Shown here: piece by piece, positions 1-7,996 of the stretch
Numbering within the stretch: the first letter of the stretch is position 1
How the letters are laid out: each line of letters begins with the position of its first letter
Notes under the pieces: generated by a model
The model's database searches: none
What the model saw: the letters and a program-made list of their open reading frames with translations, nothing else
What the model was told of the DNA's origin: nothing
Assembly (NCBI GenBank): GCA_036555425.1
Contig: DATBLL010000172.1
Span: 1 to 26,016 of the forward strand
DNA from: SBBV01 sp036555425
GTDB taxonomy: Bacteria > Pseudomonadota > Alphaproteobacteria > Bin65
Length of the DNA: 26,016 nt
Reading direction: 5' to 3'
Made by a program: the position numbers and the translations under genes

Positions 1-263
1 GTGGACGACGCCAGAGCGTCGCCCACATCCCCACAGGCCCCACCACAACCAAAGAAAGAATCAAAACATGGACTCAACAGAAAGAAGCGGACAAGTGACC
101 CGCTACGAAAACCGGACAACTTGACGAGCTAGCTACAGCCCGAGCGCCCTACCGGCGGATCAATCGCTTATATGGTCGACGCATGGGCGCACCCCGCCCT
201 CGGCCATTCCCCTCGCGGCCCCGCGCCGCTAAAGCCGGTGGGCCACGAGGGCGGCCACTCTGC
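1..263. other. Left-edge non-coding stretch
   Basis: No recognisable gene lies upstream of the MFS start. Bases 1-26 can fold into a hairpin: GTGG pairs with CCAC and CGACGC with GCGTCG around a CAGA loop, with one A-C mismatch. It could be the end of a transcription unit outside the window. An 18-codon ORF at 68-124 has only a loose purine-rich stretch before its ATG and is not supported. A TTGACG hexamer lies at 121-126 but has no convincing -10 partner. Confidence 0.4.
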
Positions 264-1424
264 ATGTCCGATCCGCGACGATTGGCGGTGGCGCTGGTGG
301 GGCTCTGCGCCTTTCTCCAGCTCTACACGCCGCAATCCCTGTTGCCGCTGTTCGCCACCGAGTTCGGCGCGGGTCATGCCGCGGTGAGCTTGACGGTGAG
401 TGCCACGACGCTGGCGGTGGCGCTCGTGGCACCCTTCGCCGGCGCGCTCGCCGACCGCATCGGCCGGCGCAGGGTCATCGTCGCCGCGATCTTCATCCTG
501 GTGCTGCCGACGGCGCTGATTGCGACCGCAGGCTCGCTCGACGCGATTCTGTTCTGGCGTTTTCTCCAGGGCCTGCTGCTGCCGCCGATCTTCGCCGTGG
601 CCGTCGCCTATATCGGCGAGGAATGGCCGGCGAACGAGGTCGCCTCGGTGCTCGGCGTCTACACCGCCGGCAGCGCGCTCGGCGGATTCCTCGGCCGCCT
701 GATCTCGGGTTTCGCGGCCGACCACGCGGGCTGGCGCGCCGCCTACCTCGTGCTGGCCGGAATCGAGCTCGTCGGCGCGCTCGTCGCCGCGCGCTACCTG
801 CCGTCCGAGCGGCACTTCGTGCCCATGTCGGGGCTCGCGAACGCGCTGCGCACCATGGTGCGCCATGTCGCCAATCCGCGGCTCGTCGTCACCTTCGGCA
901 TCGGCTTCGCGATCCTCTTCACCTTCGTCGCGCTGTTTACCTATGTGAGCTTCCATCTCGCGGCGCCGCCCTATTCGCTCTCGTCGGCGGCCCTCGGCTC
1001 GATCTTCGTCGTCTACCTCTTCGGCGTGATCGTGACGCCGTGGAGCGGCCGGCTGGTGCTGCGCTGGGGCCGCCGCAAGCTCGCGGTGCTCGCCATCGCG
1101 CTCTGGTGCGCATCGATCGCGCTCACCCTGGCGCCCGGTCTGCCGCTGATCCTCGTCGGCCTGGCACTGGCGGCGGCGTGCGGCTTCGTCTGCCAGACGC
1201 TGTCGCAGGGATTTCTCACCACCGTCGCCACCACCGGGCGGTCGAGCGCGATCGGGCTCTACGTCACGATCTATTACATCGGTGGCAGCGCCGGCGCCCT
1301 CCTGCCCGCCCCCGCCTATGCCGCCTTCGGCTGGCCCGGCTGCGTCGTGCTCGTGATCGGCGTGCTGGCGCTGATGGCCGCCGCCGTGATGATGGTATGG
1401 GGTCCGGATAGGCCGGCAGTGTAG
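264..1424 (+). CDS. MFS transporter (YnfM-like drug/metabolite exporter)
   Basis: A 386-residue inner-membrane protein of the major facilitator superfamily, expected to move a small molecule with proton coupling. It consists almost entirely of hydrophobic helices, consistent with 12 membrane segments. The loop between helices 2 and 3 carries the family motif A (GALADRIGRRR, residues 60-70). The start LYTPQSLLPLF resembles the YnfM-like subgroup, mostly putative exporters. The ATG at 264 is preferred to the in-frame ATG at 183 because the extra 27 residues are Pro/Arg-rich and unlike an MFS N-terminus, and GAGGGCGG lies a little upstream of 264. It stands alone, convergent with the cytochrome gene. 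The substrate is unknown. Confidence 0.85.
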   Translation: MSDPRRLAVALVGLCAFLQLYTPQSLLPLFATEFGAGHAAVSLTVSATTLAVALVAPFAGALADRIGRRRVIVAAIFILVLPTALIATAGSLDAILFWRFLQGLLLPPIFAVAVAYIGEEWPANEVASVLGVYTAGSALGGFLGRLISGFAADHAGWRAAYLVLAGIELVGALVAARYLPSERHFVPMSGLANALRTMVRHVANPRLVVTFGIGFAILFTFVALFTYVSFHLAAPPYSLSSAALGSIFVVYLFGVIVTPWSGRLVLRWGRRKLAVLAIALWCASIALTLAPGLPLILVGLALAAACGFVCQTLSQGFLTTVATTGRSSAIGLYVTIYYIGGSAGALLPAPAYAAFGWPGCVVLVIGVLALMAAAVMMVWGPDRPAV

Positions 1425-1444
1425 GGACGCTGAGCGCGCCCCTA
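1421..1444 (+). terminator. Possible hairpin after the MFS gene
   Basis: GTAGGG at the MFS stop codon pairs with CCCTAC at the far end, and CGC pairs with GCG around TGA inside. There is no T-run afterwards, so this is at most a weak terminator or stability hairpin between convergent genes. Confidence 0.3.
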
Positions 1445-1459
1445 CGCGTGAGACGGGAA

Positions 1460-2074
1460 TCAGCGCAGCCGCGCCAAGTAATGCGCGAGCGCCTTCAGAT
1501 CGTCGTCGCTGAGCCCAACCACCGTGCTCGGCATCGCGGCGACGCCGCCGCCGGTGCGGGTGCCGGTCTTGAAGTCGCGCAGCGATTTCAGCAGATAGTC
1601 CTCGCGCTGGCCGGCGAGGCGCGCGATCGCTTGCTGGCCCTCGTATTTCTCGCGATGGCACGAGCCGCAATTGCGCTGCGCCGCGATCTTGGTGCCGCGC
1701 TCGGTCAGGGCCGGATCGGAATCGGGCGGCGGCGGCGATTGGGCCGGCGCCAGCGTGGCGAAATAGGCGCCGAGATTGCGGATGTCGGCGTCGCTCAGAT
1801 CGGCGGCGATCTTCGACATGTCGGCGTGCTTGCGCGTGCCGGCGCGGAAATAGACGAGCTGCCACTGCGTGAACTGGTCGGGCTGGCCGGCCAGCGACGG
1901 CGTGTTCTCGATCTGCGAGGTGCCCTCCGGGCCGTGGCAGGCGGCGCAGACCTGCTTCGCCTTGGCCTTGGCCGCGTCGAGATCGGCCGCCCAAGCCGGC
2001 GCGGCCGCGAGGAGGATCGCGGCGGCGGCAACGAAGATCGTGCGCCGATGGGCGCCGGGGGGCGGTGAATTCAT
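1460..2074 (-). CDS. Diheme cytochrome c (c4-like), periplasmic
   Basis: A 204-residue exported electron carrier. A signal peptide (residues 1-29, ending APAWA) is followed by two cytochrome c domains with heme motifs CAACH (43-47) and CGSCH (136-140). Met86 and a second Met near residue 184 (AAMPS) are likely axial ligands. Two hemes in about 200 residues fits the cytochrome c4 class. The ATG at 2074 is chosen because the signal peptide begins there and GGGGAG lies just upstream; the frame runs open for 34 more codons with no signal-like sequence. It follows the PQQ-type dehydrogenase on the same strand by 52 bp, so it probably accepts that enzyme's electrons and passes them to the respiratory chain. 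Confidence 0.9.
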   Translation of the reverse strand: MNSPPPGAHRRTIFVAAAAILLAAAPAWAADLDAAKAKAKQVCAACHGPEGTSQIENTPSLAGQPDQFTQWQLVYFRAGTRKHADMSKIAADLSDADIRNLGAYFATLAPAQSPPPPDSDPALTERGTKIAAQRNCGSCHREKYEGQQAIARLAGQREDYLLKSLRDFKTGTRTGGGVAAMPSTVVGLSDDDLKALAHYLARLR

Positions 2075-2126
2075 CCGCTCCCCAAACGCACACCGGCGCT
2101 CCTTCGTTCCCGTACCGCGGCGGCGG

Positions 2127-3413
2127 CTACTTCTTGTAAGTGATCTGGTAGATCGCGCCGGCCCAATCGTCGGCAACCATCAGCGAGCCGTCGCGCCCCA
2201 CCAGAATATCGGCCGGGCGGCCGATATAGGTCTTGTCGCCCTGCAGCCAGCCCGAGGCGAACACTTCCTCCTTGGCGCTCTTGCCGTTGGGATCGACCAC
2301 GATCCGCATGATGCGGGCGCCCTGGAACTTGTGGCGGTTCCACGAACCGTGCTCGGCCAGGAAGATGTTGTTCTTGTACTGCGCCGGGAACTGGTTGCCG
2401 GTGTAGAACTTCATGCCCAGCGGCGCCACGTGCGCGCCGAGCTTCAGCACCGGCGGCGTGAACTCCGCGCATTTGTGCCCCATCGCGTATTTCGGATCCG
2501 GCAGATCGCCCTGGTGGCAATAGGGATAGCCGAAATGCTGGCCGCGCTTCGTGATGACGTTGAGCTTATCGCTCGGCCGGTCGTCGGCGAGCCAGTCGCG
2601 CGCGTTCTCGCTGAACCAGTAGAATCCGGTGCGCGGATCGACGTCGCCGCCGACGCTGTTGCGCTGGCCGAGCGCCACGACTTCGGCCATCCCGGTCTTG
2701 GGATCGACGCGGCGGATCTGGCCGTTGCCGGCCGGCGGCATGCAGATGTTGCAGGGCACGCCGACGGGCACGTAGAGCCAGCCGGCCTTGTCGAACACGA
2801 GATACTTCCAGCCGTGCGGCACGTAGGGCGGCAGGTCGTCGTAGACGATTTTCGCCTGCGGCATCGCATCGAGCATGTCCTCGGCCTTCTCGTAGGCGAG
2901 GATCTTGTCGATGTCGGCGACGTAGAGCGTGCCGTCGCGGAACGCGATGCCGGTCGGCATGCGCAGGCCTTTGATGACGACCTTGACCTCCTTCTTTCCA
3001 CCCTTGTCGACGATGGCGTAGACGTTGCCGACGCCGAACGCGCCGACGAAGAGCGTGCCCTTGTCGCCCCACGCCATCTGGCGCGCGCTGTTCACGCCCG
3101 CGGCCCAGAGCGAGATCGAGAAGCCCGGCGGCAGCTTGATCTTCTTGAGGTTGGCCTCGATCTCTTGGGTGGAAAGACCGGTGGCGGGGCCCATCACCGG
3201 TGCCAGGCCCTTCTGCTCCTTGGTCTCGTCGCCGAGGAACCAGTCGGGCGGCGGGTTGCTCCAGAATTCCTTCTTCTGCGAATCGTATTTCTTGAGCTCT
3301 TGGGCCGACGCCGTGCCGGCGAGCAGTGCCCCCGCGAGGAGCGCCGCTGCGGCGGCCGCGGTGTGGCGGATGAAAGTCTTCGAGCTCGATCGTGCGATCG
3401 ACGCTTCAGTCAT
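2127..3413 (-). CDS. PQQ-dependent sugar dehydrogenase (sorbosone dehydrogenase family), secreted
   Basis: A 428-residue periplasmic beta-propeller oxidoreductase. The N-terminus is a cleavable Sec-type signal (hydrophobic stretch about 19-33, cleavage after TASA). The mature protein shows the family's pattern: LPPGFSISLWAAG, the GTLFVGAFG and RMPTGIAFRDGTLYVAD blades, VPHGWKYLVFD, and a late AEHGSWNR motif. In this family (sorbosone/glucose dehydrogenase-like) PQQ oxidises an aldehyde or sugar outside the membrane. The ATG at 3413 has GGGAGGAG ideally placed; upstream in-frame sequence is low-quality shadow. A cytochrome c gene follows immediately. The actual substrate is not evident, and some family members have not been shown to bind PQQ. 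Confidence 0.88.
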   Translation of the reverse strand: MTEASIARSSSKTFIRHTAAAAAALLAGALLAGTASAQELKKYDSQKKEFWSNPPPDWFLGDETKEQKGLAPVMGPATGLSTQEIEANLKKIKLPPGFSISLWAAGVNSARQMAWGDKGTLFVGAFGVGNVYAIVDKGGKKEVKVVIKGLRMPTGIAFRDGTLYVADIDKILAYEKAEDMLDAMPQAKIVYDDLPPYVPHGWKYLVFDKAGWLYVPVGVPCNICMPPAGNGQIRRVDPKTGMAEVVALGQRNSVGGDVDPRTGFYWFSENARDWLADDRPSDKLNVITKRGQHFGYPYCHQGDLPDPKYAMGHKCAEFTPPVLKLGAHVAPLGMKFYTGNQFPAQYKNNIFLAEHGSWNRHKFQGARIMRIVVDPNGKSAKEEVFASGWLQGDKTYIGRPADILVGRDGSLMVADDWAGAIYQITYKK

Positions 3414-3728
3414 TGGCTCCTCCCGTTTCAAGGGGCTTCCCGGTCGGGCGCCCTCCGCTTGTTGATCGAAAAAGGATACGCCGAGAGATGCGCGCCGAGA
3501 AGCGACGGCCGGACATGGCCGCCGTCCTGGATCGTCCTGATATCTCAGGCGGAGGCCGGCGGCGCCCGTAACGCACTTCCATGCGCGGCGGTCATGATTG
3601 CGCCGGGGTGCACCGTTTGACAGCGGTCGTTGATGCGCGCCGTCTCGATTCTGTTCTTTATTTGTTCTTGACAAGAGCGGAGCACCCTGATATCGGCTTG
3701 GACCTTGGTTGACCGCCTGGCGAGCCAC
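3414..3728. other. Divergent intergenic region
   Basis: This 315-bp gap separates the dehydrogenase (leftward) from the terminase-like gene (rightward). It holds two TTGACA hexamers on the plus strand (3617-3622 and 3668-3673) and an AT-rich patch at about 3646-3672 with two GTTCTT repeats. No convincing ORF is present. It presumably holds the promoters for both genes, though I could not define one for the leftward gene. Confidence 0.5.
3668..3696 (+). promoter_or_regulatory. Candidate promoter of the terminase-like gene
   Basis: A perfect -35 hexamer TTGACA (3668-3673) is followed after 17 bp by TATCGG (3691-3696), a poor -10. It sits about 30 bp before the chosen ATG and within the only AT-rich patch of the gap. 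Confidence 0.3.
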
Positions 3729-4571
3729 ATGGACCGCGAAGCCAAGCTCGAGCACTTGAGATTGCCGCCGGAGCAGGTGCGCCTGGCGCTCCTCTACCCC
3801 GACCTCCCCAATCCGATTCCGTTCGCGACCGCCGATTCCGGCGGACCGATGGAAGAGGAACACGGGGCGGAATTTCGCGGCATCCACATGGTCGCATTCG
3901 AGCATCGGCCGAAACAATGGCTGAGCGGCTACATGGTGACGGAGCAGCACAATCGCATCATCGAGGAATACGAAGCGGCGATCGAGCGGCAGCAAGACGC
4001 CGAGGAAGCCTGCGCGCTCGCGCGCTGGAACAAGCCCGATCCGGCGGATGCGCCGCCGCCGCGCGAGCCGGAGCCCGAGGAAATCCCGCCTGAGGGCCGG
4101 CTGATGCCGCGCCAGGAGGAATTTTGCCGCCACTACGCGGCGCAGCCGGTCGGCACGCGCGCCGCCGTTCTCGCCGGCTATTCGGAGGACAATGCCGCGC
4201 CCTACGGCTCGCGCCTGCTCAAGAATCCGCTGGTGCTCGACCGCATCGCGAAGCTGCGCGCGGAGCAGCACATCCACTATGTGATCGAACGCGACACGGT
4301 GCACGACAAGCTCGAAGCCGTGTTCTTCGAAGCCCTCGGCGAGCGCAACCACGCCGCCGCGGTGGCGGCGCTGCGTCTGCAGGCATCGATCGCGGGCATC
4401 GTGCCACGCCAGACGCCGGACGGCGCCGGTGCGGCGGGCGAAAAAGCCAACAAAAGCCAAGGCGCGGCGCCGAAAAAGCCAAGGAAAGCCAAGGTCGGCC
4501 CGCGCGAAAAGCCAAGGAAAGCCAAGCCGCCCCCGCGCCGAAAGCCAAGGAAAGCCAAGCAAAGCCAATGA
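3729..4571 (+). CDS. Orphan terminase small-subunit-like protein with repetitive basic tail
   Basis: A 280-residue protein in three parts. Residues 1-120 are unrecognised and contain an acidic, helix-like stretch (NRIIEEYEAAIERQQDAEEA). Residues about 125-180 resemble the DNA-binding domain of phage terminase small subunits: LMPRQEEFCRHY, then AAVLAGYSEDNAAPYGSRLL and LKNP. Residues about 238-280 are a basic tail with repeated KPRKAK every 11 residues. Terminase small subunits recognise phage DNA for packaging, but no large subunit, portal or capsid gene is nearby, so a DNA-binding role outside packaging is possible. The ATG at 3729 is used; a TTG at 3705 would add eight residues, and neither has a strong ribosome binding site. 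It is convergent with livF. Confidence 0.7.
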   Translation: MDREAKLEHLRLPPEQVRLALLYPDLPNPIPFATADSGGPMEEEHGAEFRGIHMVAFEHRPKQWLSGYMVTEQHNRIIEEYEAAIERQQDAEEACALARWNKPDPADAPPPREPEPEEIPPEGRLMPRQEEFCRHYAAQPVGTRAAVLAGYSEDNAAPYGSRLLKNPLVLDRIAKLRAEQHIHYVIERDTVHDKLEAVFFEALGERNHAAAVAALRLQASIAGIVPRQTPDGAGAAGEKANKSQGAAPKKPRKAKVGPREKPRKAKPPPRRKPRKAKQSQ

Positions 4572-4578
4572 AAGCCAA
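4443..4578 (+). repeat. Tandem AAAGCCAA array, about 33-bp period
   Basis: Ten copies of AAAGCCAA start at 4443, 4453, 4475, 4485, 4508, 4518, 4541, 4551, 4561 and 4571. They come in pairs 10 bp apart; the first four pairs recur every 32-33 bp and the last follows after 20 bp. The array encodes the KPRKAK tail of the terminase-like protein and runs just past its stop codon. In the next frame the same DNA would read KAKESQ repeats. Confidence 0.9.
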
Positions 4579-4644
4579 GGGTAGAGCAAATCGACACGCT
4601 CTCCTCCACCTCTGCCGCCGCGGAGGACCTCAGCCGTCCGAGCC

Positions 4645-5352
4645 TCAAAGCCCCATATAGGCTTGGCGCACCTGGTCGTTGGCCAGCAGCTCCTGGCCGG
4701 TGCCCTTCAGCGTGATGCGCCCGTTCTCGAGCACATAGGCGTGCTGGGCGAGCGCCAGCGAGACGGCGACGTTCTGCTCCACGAGGATGATCGTGGTGCC
4801 CTCGGCGTTGAGGCGCTCGATCACGCGGAACACTTCCTGGACGATGGTGGGCGCCAAGCCGAGCGAGGGCTCGTCGAACATGACGAGCTCGGGCTTGCCC
4901 ATGAGGCAGCGGCCGATCGCAAGCATCTGTTGCTCGCCGCCCGACATGGTGCCGGCATATTGGCTGCGCCGCTCGGCGAGCTGCGGAAACATCGAATAGA
5001 CGCGCTCGCGCGCCGCCGCCTTGCCCGCGCGCCCGCGCGGGAGATACGCGCCGACCTCGAGGTTCTCGTCGACGGTCAAGGCCGGGAAGATCTGGCGCCC
5101 CTCGGCCACCTGGCCGATGCCGAGATCGCAGACCTTGTGGCTCGGCCAGCCGGTGATGTCGGTGCCCTTGAACGCGATGCGGCCGGCGCGCGGGCGCTCG
5201 ATGCCGGCGATGGTGCGGATGAGCGAGGATTTGCCGGCGCCGTTGGCGCCGACGATGGCGACGATCTCCTTCTCCTTGACCTCGATCGAGACGCCGTCGA
5301 GCGCCTGCGCATCGCCGTAGAATAGGTCGATGCCCTCGGCCGCGAGGATCAT
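4645..5352 (-). CDS. livF: Branched-chain amino acid-type ABC transporter ATPase LivF
   Basis: A 235-residue ATP-binding subunit of a HAAT-family importer. It shows Walker A GANGAGKSS (35-43), the ABC signature MSGGEQQ (136-142), Walker B LVMFDEP (156-162) and a C-terminal MGL ending typical of LivF. It pairs with LivG to power uptake through LivH/LivM. The start ATG at 5352 overlaps the livG stop in an ATGA (5349-5352), indicating translational coupling and excluding the longer upstream frame. It is the last gene of the operon and is convergent with the terminase-like gene 73 bp away. Substrates of this family include branched amino acids, amides and aromatic acids; sequence does not decide. 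Confidence 0.95.
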   Translation of the reverse strand: MILAAEGIDLFYGDAQALDGVSIEVKEKEIVAIVGANGAGKSSLIRTIAGIERPRAGRIAFKGTDITGWPSHKVCDLGIGQVAEGRQIFPALTVDENLEVGAYLPRGRAGKAAARERVYSMFPQLAERRSQYAGTMSGGEQQMLAIGRCLMGKPELVMFDEPSLGLAPTIVQEVFRVIERLNAEGTTIILVEQNVAVSLALAQHAYVLENGRITLKGTGQELLANDQVRQAYMGL

Positions 5353-6071
5353 ACCGCCCCCTCGCCGAGATAGCATTCGAGCACCGCCGGATCCTTGGTC
5401 ACGTGTTCGGGCGTGCCCTCGCTGATCTTCTCGCCGTGATGGAGCACGATGACGTGGTCGGAGAGGGCCATCACCGCGCGCATCACGTGCTCGATCAGGA
5501 GGATCGTGAGCCCGGCCTCGGCGCGCAGGCGCTTCAGCACCGCCACCATGCGGTCGGTCTCCGTCGGGCGGAGGCCGGCCATCACCTCGTCGAGCAGCAG
5601 GACCTTCGGCGCCGTGGCGAGCGCGCGTGCCACTTCGAGCCGCTTGCGGTCGGGCAAGGTCAGGTTCGCCGCGTGCATGTGGCGCTTGTCGCCGAGCTCG
5701 AGCATTTCCAAGAAGCGCGCGGCGTCGCGCTTGGCGGCGGCGACGGTCGAGTGCTTGTGCAGCGCGCCTACCGTCACGTTCTCGAGCACCGTCAGATCCT
5801 GGAACGGCTTCACGAGCTGGAAGGTGCGGCCGATGCCGACGTCGCAGACGCGGTCGGCGCGCAAGCCGGTGATGTCGGCGCCGGCCAAGCGCACGCGGCC
5901 CGAATCGGGCCGCATCGCGCCGGCGATCATGTTGAAACACGTCGTCTTGCCGGCGCCGTTGGGGCCGATGAGCGCGACGATGCCCTTCTCCTCGACCGCG
6001 AAGGAAACGTCGGCCACCGCGCGCAGGCCCCTGAAGCTTTTCGAGAGCGCGTCGACTTCGAGCAGCGCCAT
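5349..6071 (-). CDS. livG: Branched-chain amino acid-type ABC transporter ATPase LivG
   Basis: A 240-residue ATPase partner of LivF. Walker A is GPNGAGKTT (36-44), Walker B is VLLLDE (157-162) and the H-loop lies in LLIEHVM. The motif GIGRTFQLVKPF and the LTVLENVTVG segment are LivG hallmarks. The expected LSGGQ-type signature is replaced by LPDRKR (139-144), followed by LEVARAL. Such degenerate signatures occur in LivG-like subunits, and the LivF partner keeps a good SGGE, so one composite ATP site would be canonical. The ATG at 6071 lies 1 bp beyond the livM stop, and the gene overlaps livF by 4 bp. Confidence 0.95.
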   Translation of the reverse strand: MALLEVDALSKSFRGLRAVADVSFAVEEKGIVALIGPNGAGKTTCFNMIAGAMRPDSGRVRLAGADITGLRADRVCDVGIGRTFQLVKPFQDLTVLENVTVGALHKHSTVAAAKRDAARFLEMLELGDKRHMHAANLTLPDRKRLEVARALATAPKVLLLDEVMAGLRPTETDRMVAVLKRLRAEAGLTILLIEHVMRAVMALSDHVIVLHHGEKISEGTPEHVTKDPAVLECYLGEGAV

Positions 6072-6072
6072 A

Positions 6073-7101
6073 TCAGCCCCGCTGCCCGGGCGGTTTCACG
6101 AGGCGAAGCTGCTGGCACACCCACGGCCAGAGGCCCGTGGGCTTCAGCAGCACGATCAAGGCGACGGCGAAGCCCCAGAACATGAGCTTCACGCCGTCGA
6201 CCTTCACGTCCTTGGCGATGATGCCCCAGCTCTTCAAGTGCCCGACGAGATCGGTCAGGAGCTCGCCCAGCGGCGTCAGCACGAAGGCGCCGAAGATGGG
6301 CCCGAACAGCGTGCCGACGCCGCCCACGATCGGCGCCAGCGTGATCTCGATCGAGCGCTCGATGCCGAGCACCTGCTCGGGAAAAAGGTTGTTGTAATAG
6401 AAGGCGTAAAAGACGCCGGCGACACCCGCCATGCCCGAGGAGAGCAGCACCGCGAACATGCGGAAGCGGAAGATGTCGACGCCGACCGCTTCGGCCGCCT
6501 CGGGATTGTCGCGGATCGCGCGCCAGTAGTAGCCGATGCGGCCGTTCAACAGTGCGCGGCACAGCAGGAACGCGCCGCCGGCGAGCGCCAGGATCACGTA
6601 GTAGTACATCTCGGTCCAGCCGCGCAGATTGACGAGATCGACGCCGCGGCGGCTCGCCTGCGTCACCGGCAGGAAGAGGCCCTCGGTGCCGCCCAGGAAC
6701 TTCGCGTGATCGAGCAGGATGCGCACGAATTCGGAGAACGCGATCGTGAGCAGCGCGAAATAGACGCCGCCGATCGCGAAGCGGAAGCCCAAATAGCCGA
6801 TGATGGCGCCCATCAGCATCGCAACGGCCACCGCGGCGGCGACGCCGATCACCGGCGGCACGCCCCACCTGGTGAAGAGGAAGCCGCTCGCATAGGCGCC
6901 GAGGCCGACGAAGAGCGCGTGGCCGATCGAGAGCAGGCCGGCGAAACCGAGCATCAGATTCCAGGCCTGCCCCATATAGGCGAGATAGAGGCAGATGATC
7001 GAAACGGAGAGAATGTAGCCCGACGCGACCCACGGCAGCGCCAGCAGCGCGATGGCAAACGCGATCAGCGCCGCGCGGCCGGCGAGCGTGAGATCGCTCA
7101 T
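6073..7101 (-). CDS. livM: Branched-chain amino acid-type ABC transporter permease LivM
   Basis: A 342-residue membrane subunit with about 9-10 hydrophobic helices. The signature segment AWNLMLGFAGLLSIGHALFVGLGAY near the N-terminus and GTEGL in the middle are typical of LivM permeases. It forms the translocation channel with LivH. The ATG at 7101 overlaps the livH stop by four bases (7098-7101), which fixes the start and rules out the long upstream extension of the frame. The C-terminus ends in a basic WPWVCQQLRLVKPPGQRG cytoplasmic tail. Confidence 0.94.
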   Translation of the reverse strand: MSDLTLAGRAALIAFAIALLALPWVASGYILSVSIICLYLAYMGQAWNLMLGFAGLLSIGHALFVGLGAYASGFLFTRWGVPPVIGVAAAVAVAMLMGAIIGYLGFRFAIGGVYFALLTIAFSEFVRILLDHAKFLGGTEGLFLPVTQASRRGVDLVNLRGWTEMYYYVILALAGGAFLLCRALLNGRIGYYWRAIRDNPEAAEAVGVDIFRFRMFAVLLSSGMAGVAGVFYAFYYNNLFPEQVLGIERSIEITLAPIVGGVGTLFGPIFGAFVLTPLGELLTDLVGHLKSWGIIAKDVKVDGVKLMFWGFAVALIVLLKPTGLWPWVCQQLRLVKPPGQRG

Positions 7102-7970
7102 CGCACGACCCGGCCGAGCAGGCCCTGCGGCCGCAGCAGCAGCACGACGATCAGGAGCCCGAAGCTGAACGCGGTCTTGAGCGAGGGCTGCAGGATGACC
7201 GAAGCCAGCTCCTCGGAGACGCCGATCAGGATTCCGCCGAGCAATGCGCCGAACAGGCTGCCCATGCCGCCGACGATGACGACGACGAAGGCGAGCAGCG
7301 TGTAGGCCGGTGCCAGATAGGGATGCACCTGCACCAGCAGCAGGATGATGCAGCCGGCGGCGCCGATGCAGGCGGCGCCGATGCCGAAGGTGAAGGCGTA
7401 GAGCCGGTCGACGTTGAGGCCGACGACGCGGGCGCCGAGATAGTTGTCGGCGCAGGCGCGGATCGCGCGCCCCGTCGCCGAGTACTTGAAGAACAGCAGC
7501 AGCGCCGAGGCGACGACGATGGCGGCGATGGCGGCGTAGAGCCTGACCTTGTCGACGATGAGATTGCCGATGGCGAAGCTGTCGAGCGCGTAGGCGAGCT
7601 GCACGCCCTGCGCGTCGGGCCCGAAGACGACGAGGCAGCCGCTCACGATCATGATCGCGATGCCGGCCAAGAGCAGGAACTGCATGTGGTCGGGAAGATA
7701 GGACACGCGGCGCACGACGAAGTGCTGGAGCGCGTAGCCGACGAGGAACAGCACGGCCGCGCCGATCGGCACCGACCACAGGGGATCGAGGCCGAACCAG
7801 CGGAACAGCATCAGCGCCAGGAACATGCCCACGACCATGAGCTCGCCGTGGGCGAAGTTCACGATGCGGATCACGCCGAAGATGACCGAGAGGCCGAGCG
7901 CGCTAAGCCCATAGACCAAGCCGGTCAGGAGCCCGCTGACGAGCGCATTGATGACGGTGACGGTATCCAA
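7098..7970 (-). CDS. livH: Branched-chain amino acid-type ABC transporter permease LivH
   Basis: A 290-residue permease with the LivH hallmark GVIRIVNFAHGELMVVG near residue 34 and GGMGSLFGALLGG near the C-terminus, with about eight membrane helices. The start is a TTG at 7970: homologues begin about this far before the NFAHGE motif, the next Met is at residue 45 inside that motif, and GGGGA lies about seven bases upstream of the TTG. A 13-bp hairpin stands between this gene and the preceding binding-protein gene. With livM, livG and livF it forms a tightly packed block with overlapping or abutting ends. Confidence 0.93.
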   Translation of the reverse strand: MDTVTVINALVSGLLTGLVYGLSALGLSVIFGVIRIVNFAHGELMVVGMFLALMLFRWFGLDPLWSVPIGAAVLFLVGYALQHFVVRRVSYLPDHMQFLLLAGIAIMIVSGCLVVFGPDAQGVQLAYALDSFAIGNLIVDKVRLYAAIAAIVVASALLLFFKYSATGRAIRACADNYLGARVVGLNVDRLYAFTFGIGAACIGAAGCIILLLVQVHPYLAPAYTLLAFVVVIVGGMGSLFGALLGGILIGVSEELASVILQPSLKTAFSFGLLIVVLLLRPQGLLGRVVR

Positions 7971-7996
7971 CGGGCTGTCCCCGAACCGGTGGTAGG

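Noticed and set aside
1..40. DnaA-box-like ATCCCCACA
   Set aside because: Three mismatches to the consensus, no cluster of boxes and no AT-rich unwinding region nearby.
68..124. 18-codon ORF at the left edge
   Set aside because: Only a loose purine-rich run precedes the ATG, and nothing in composition or context supports translation.
168..2093. Long open frame opposite the MFS and cytochrome genes
   Set aside because: Arg/Ala/Pro-rich product typical of a GC-rich antisense shadow; the MFS frame shows clear family motifs.
3729..4571. Prophage
   Set aside because: Only one phage-like domain is present; no large subunit, portal, capsid, tail or integrase gene is seen on either side.
4219..4589. 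Leftward hydrophobic frames with repeated LAFLGF
   Set aside because: They are the antisense reading of the AAAGCCAA array; no ribosome binding site or family likeness.
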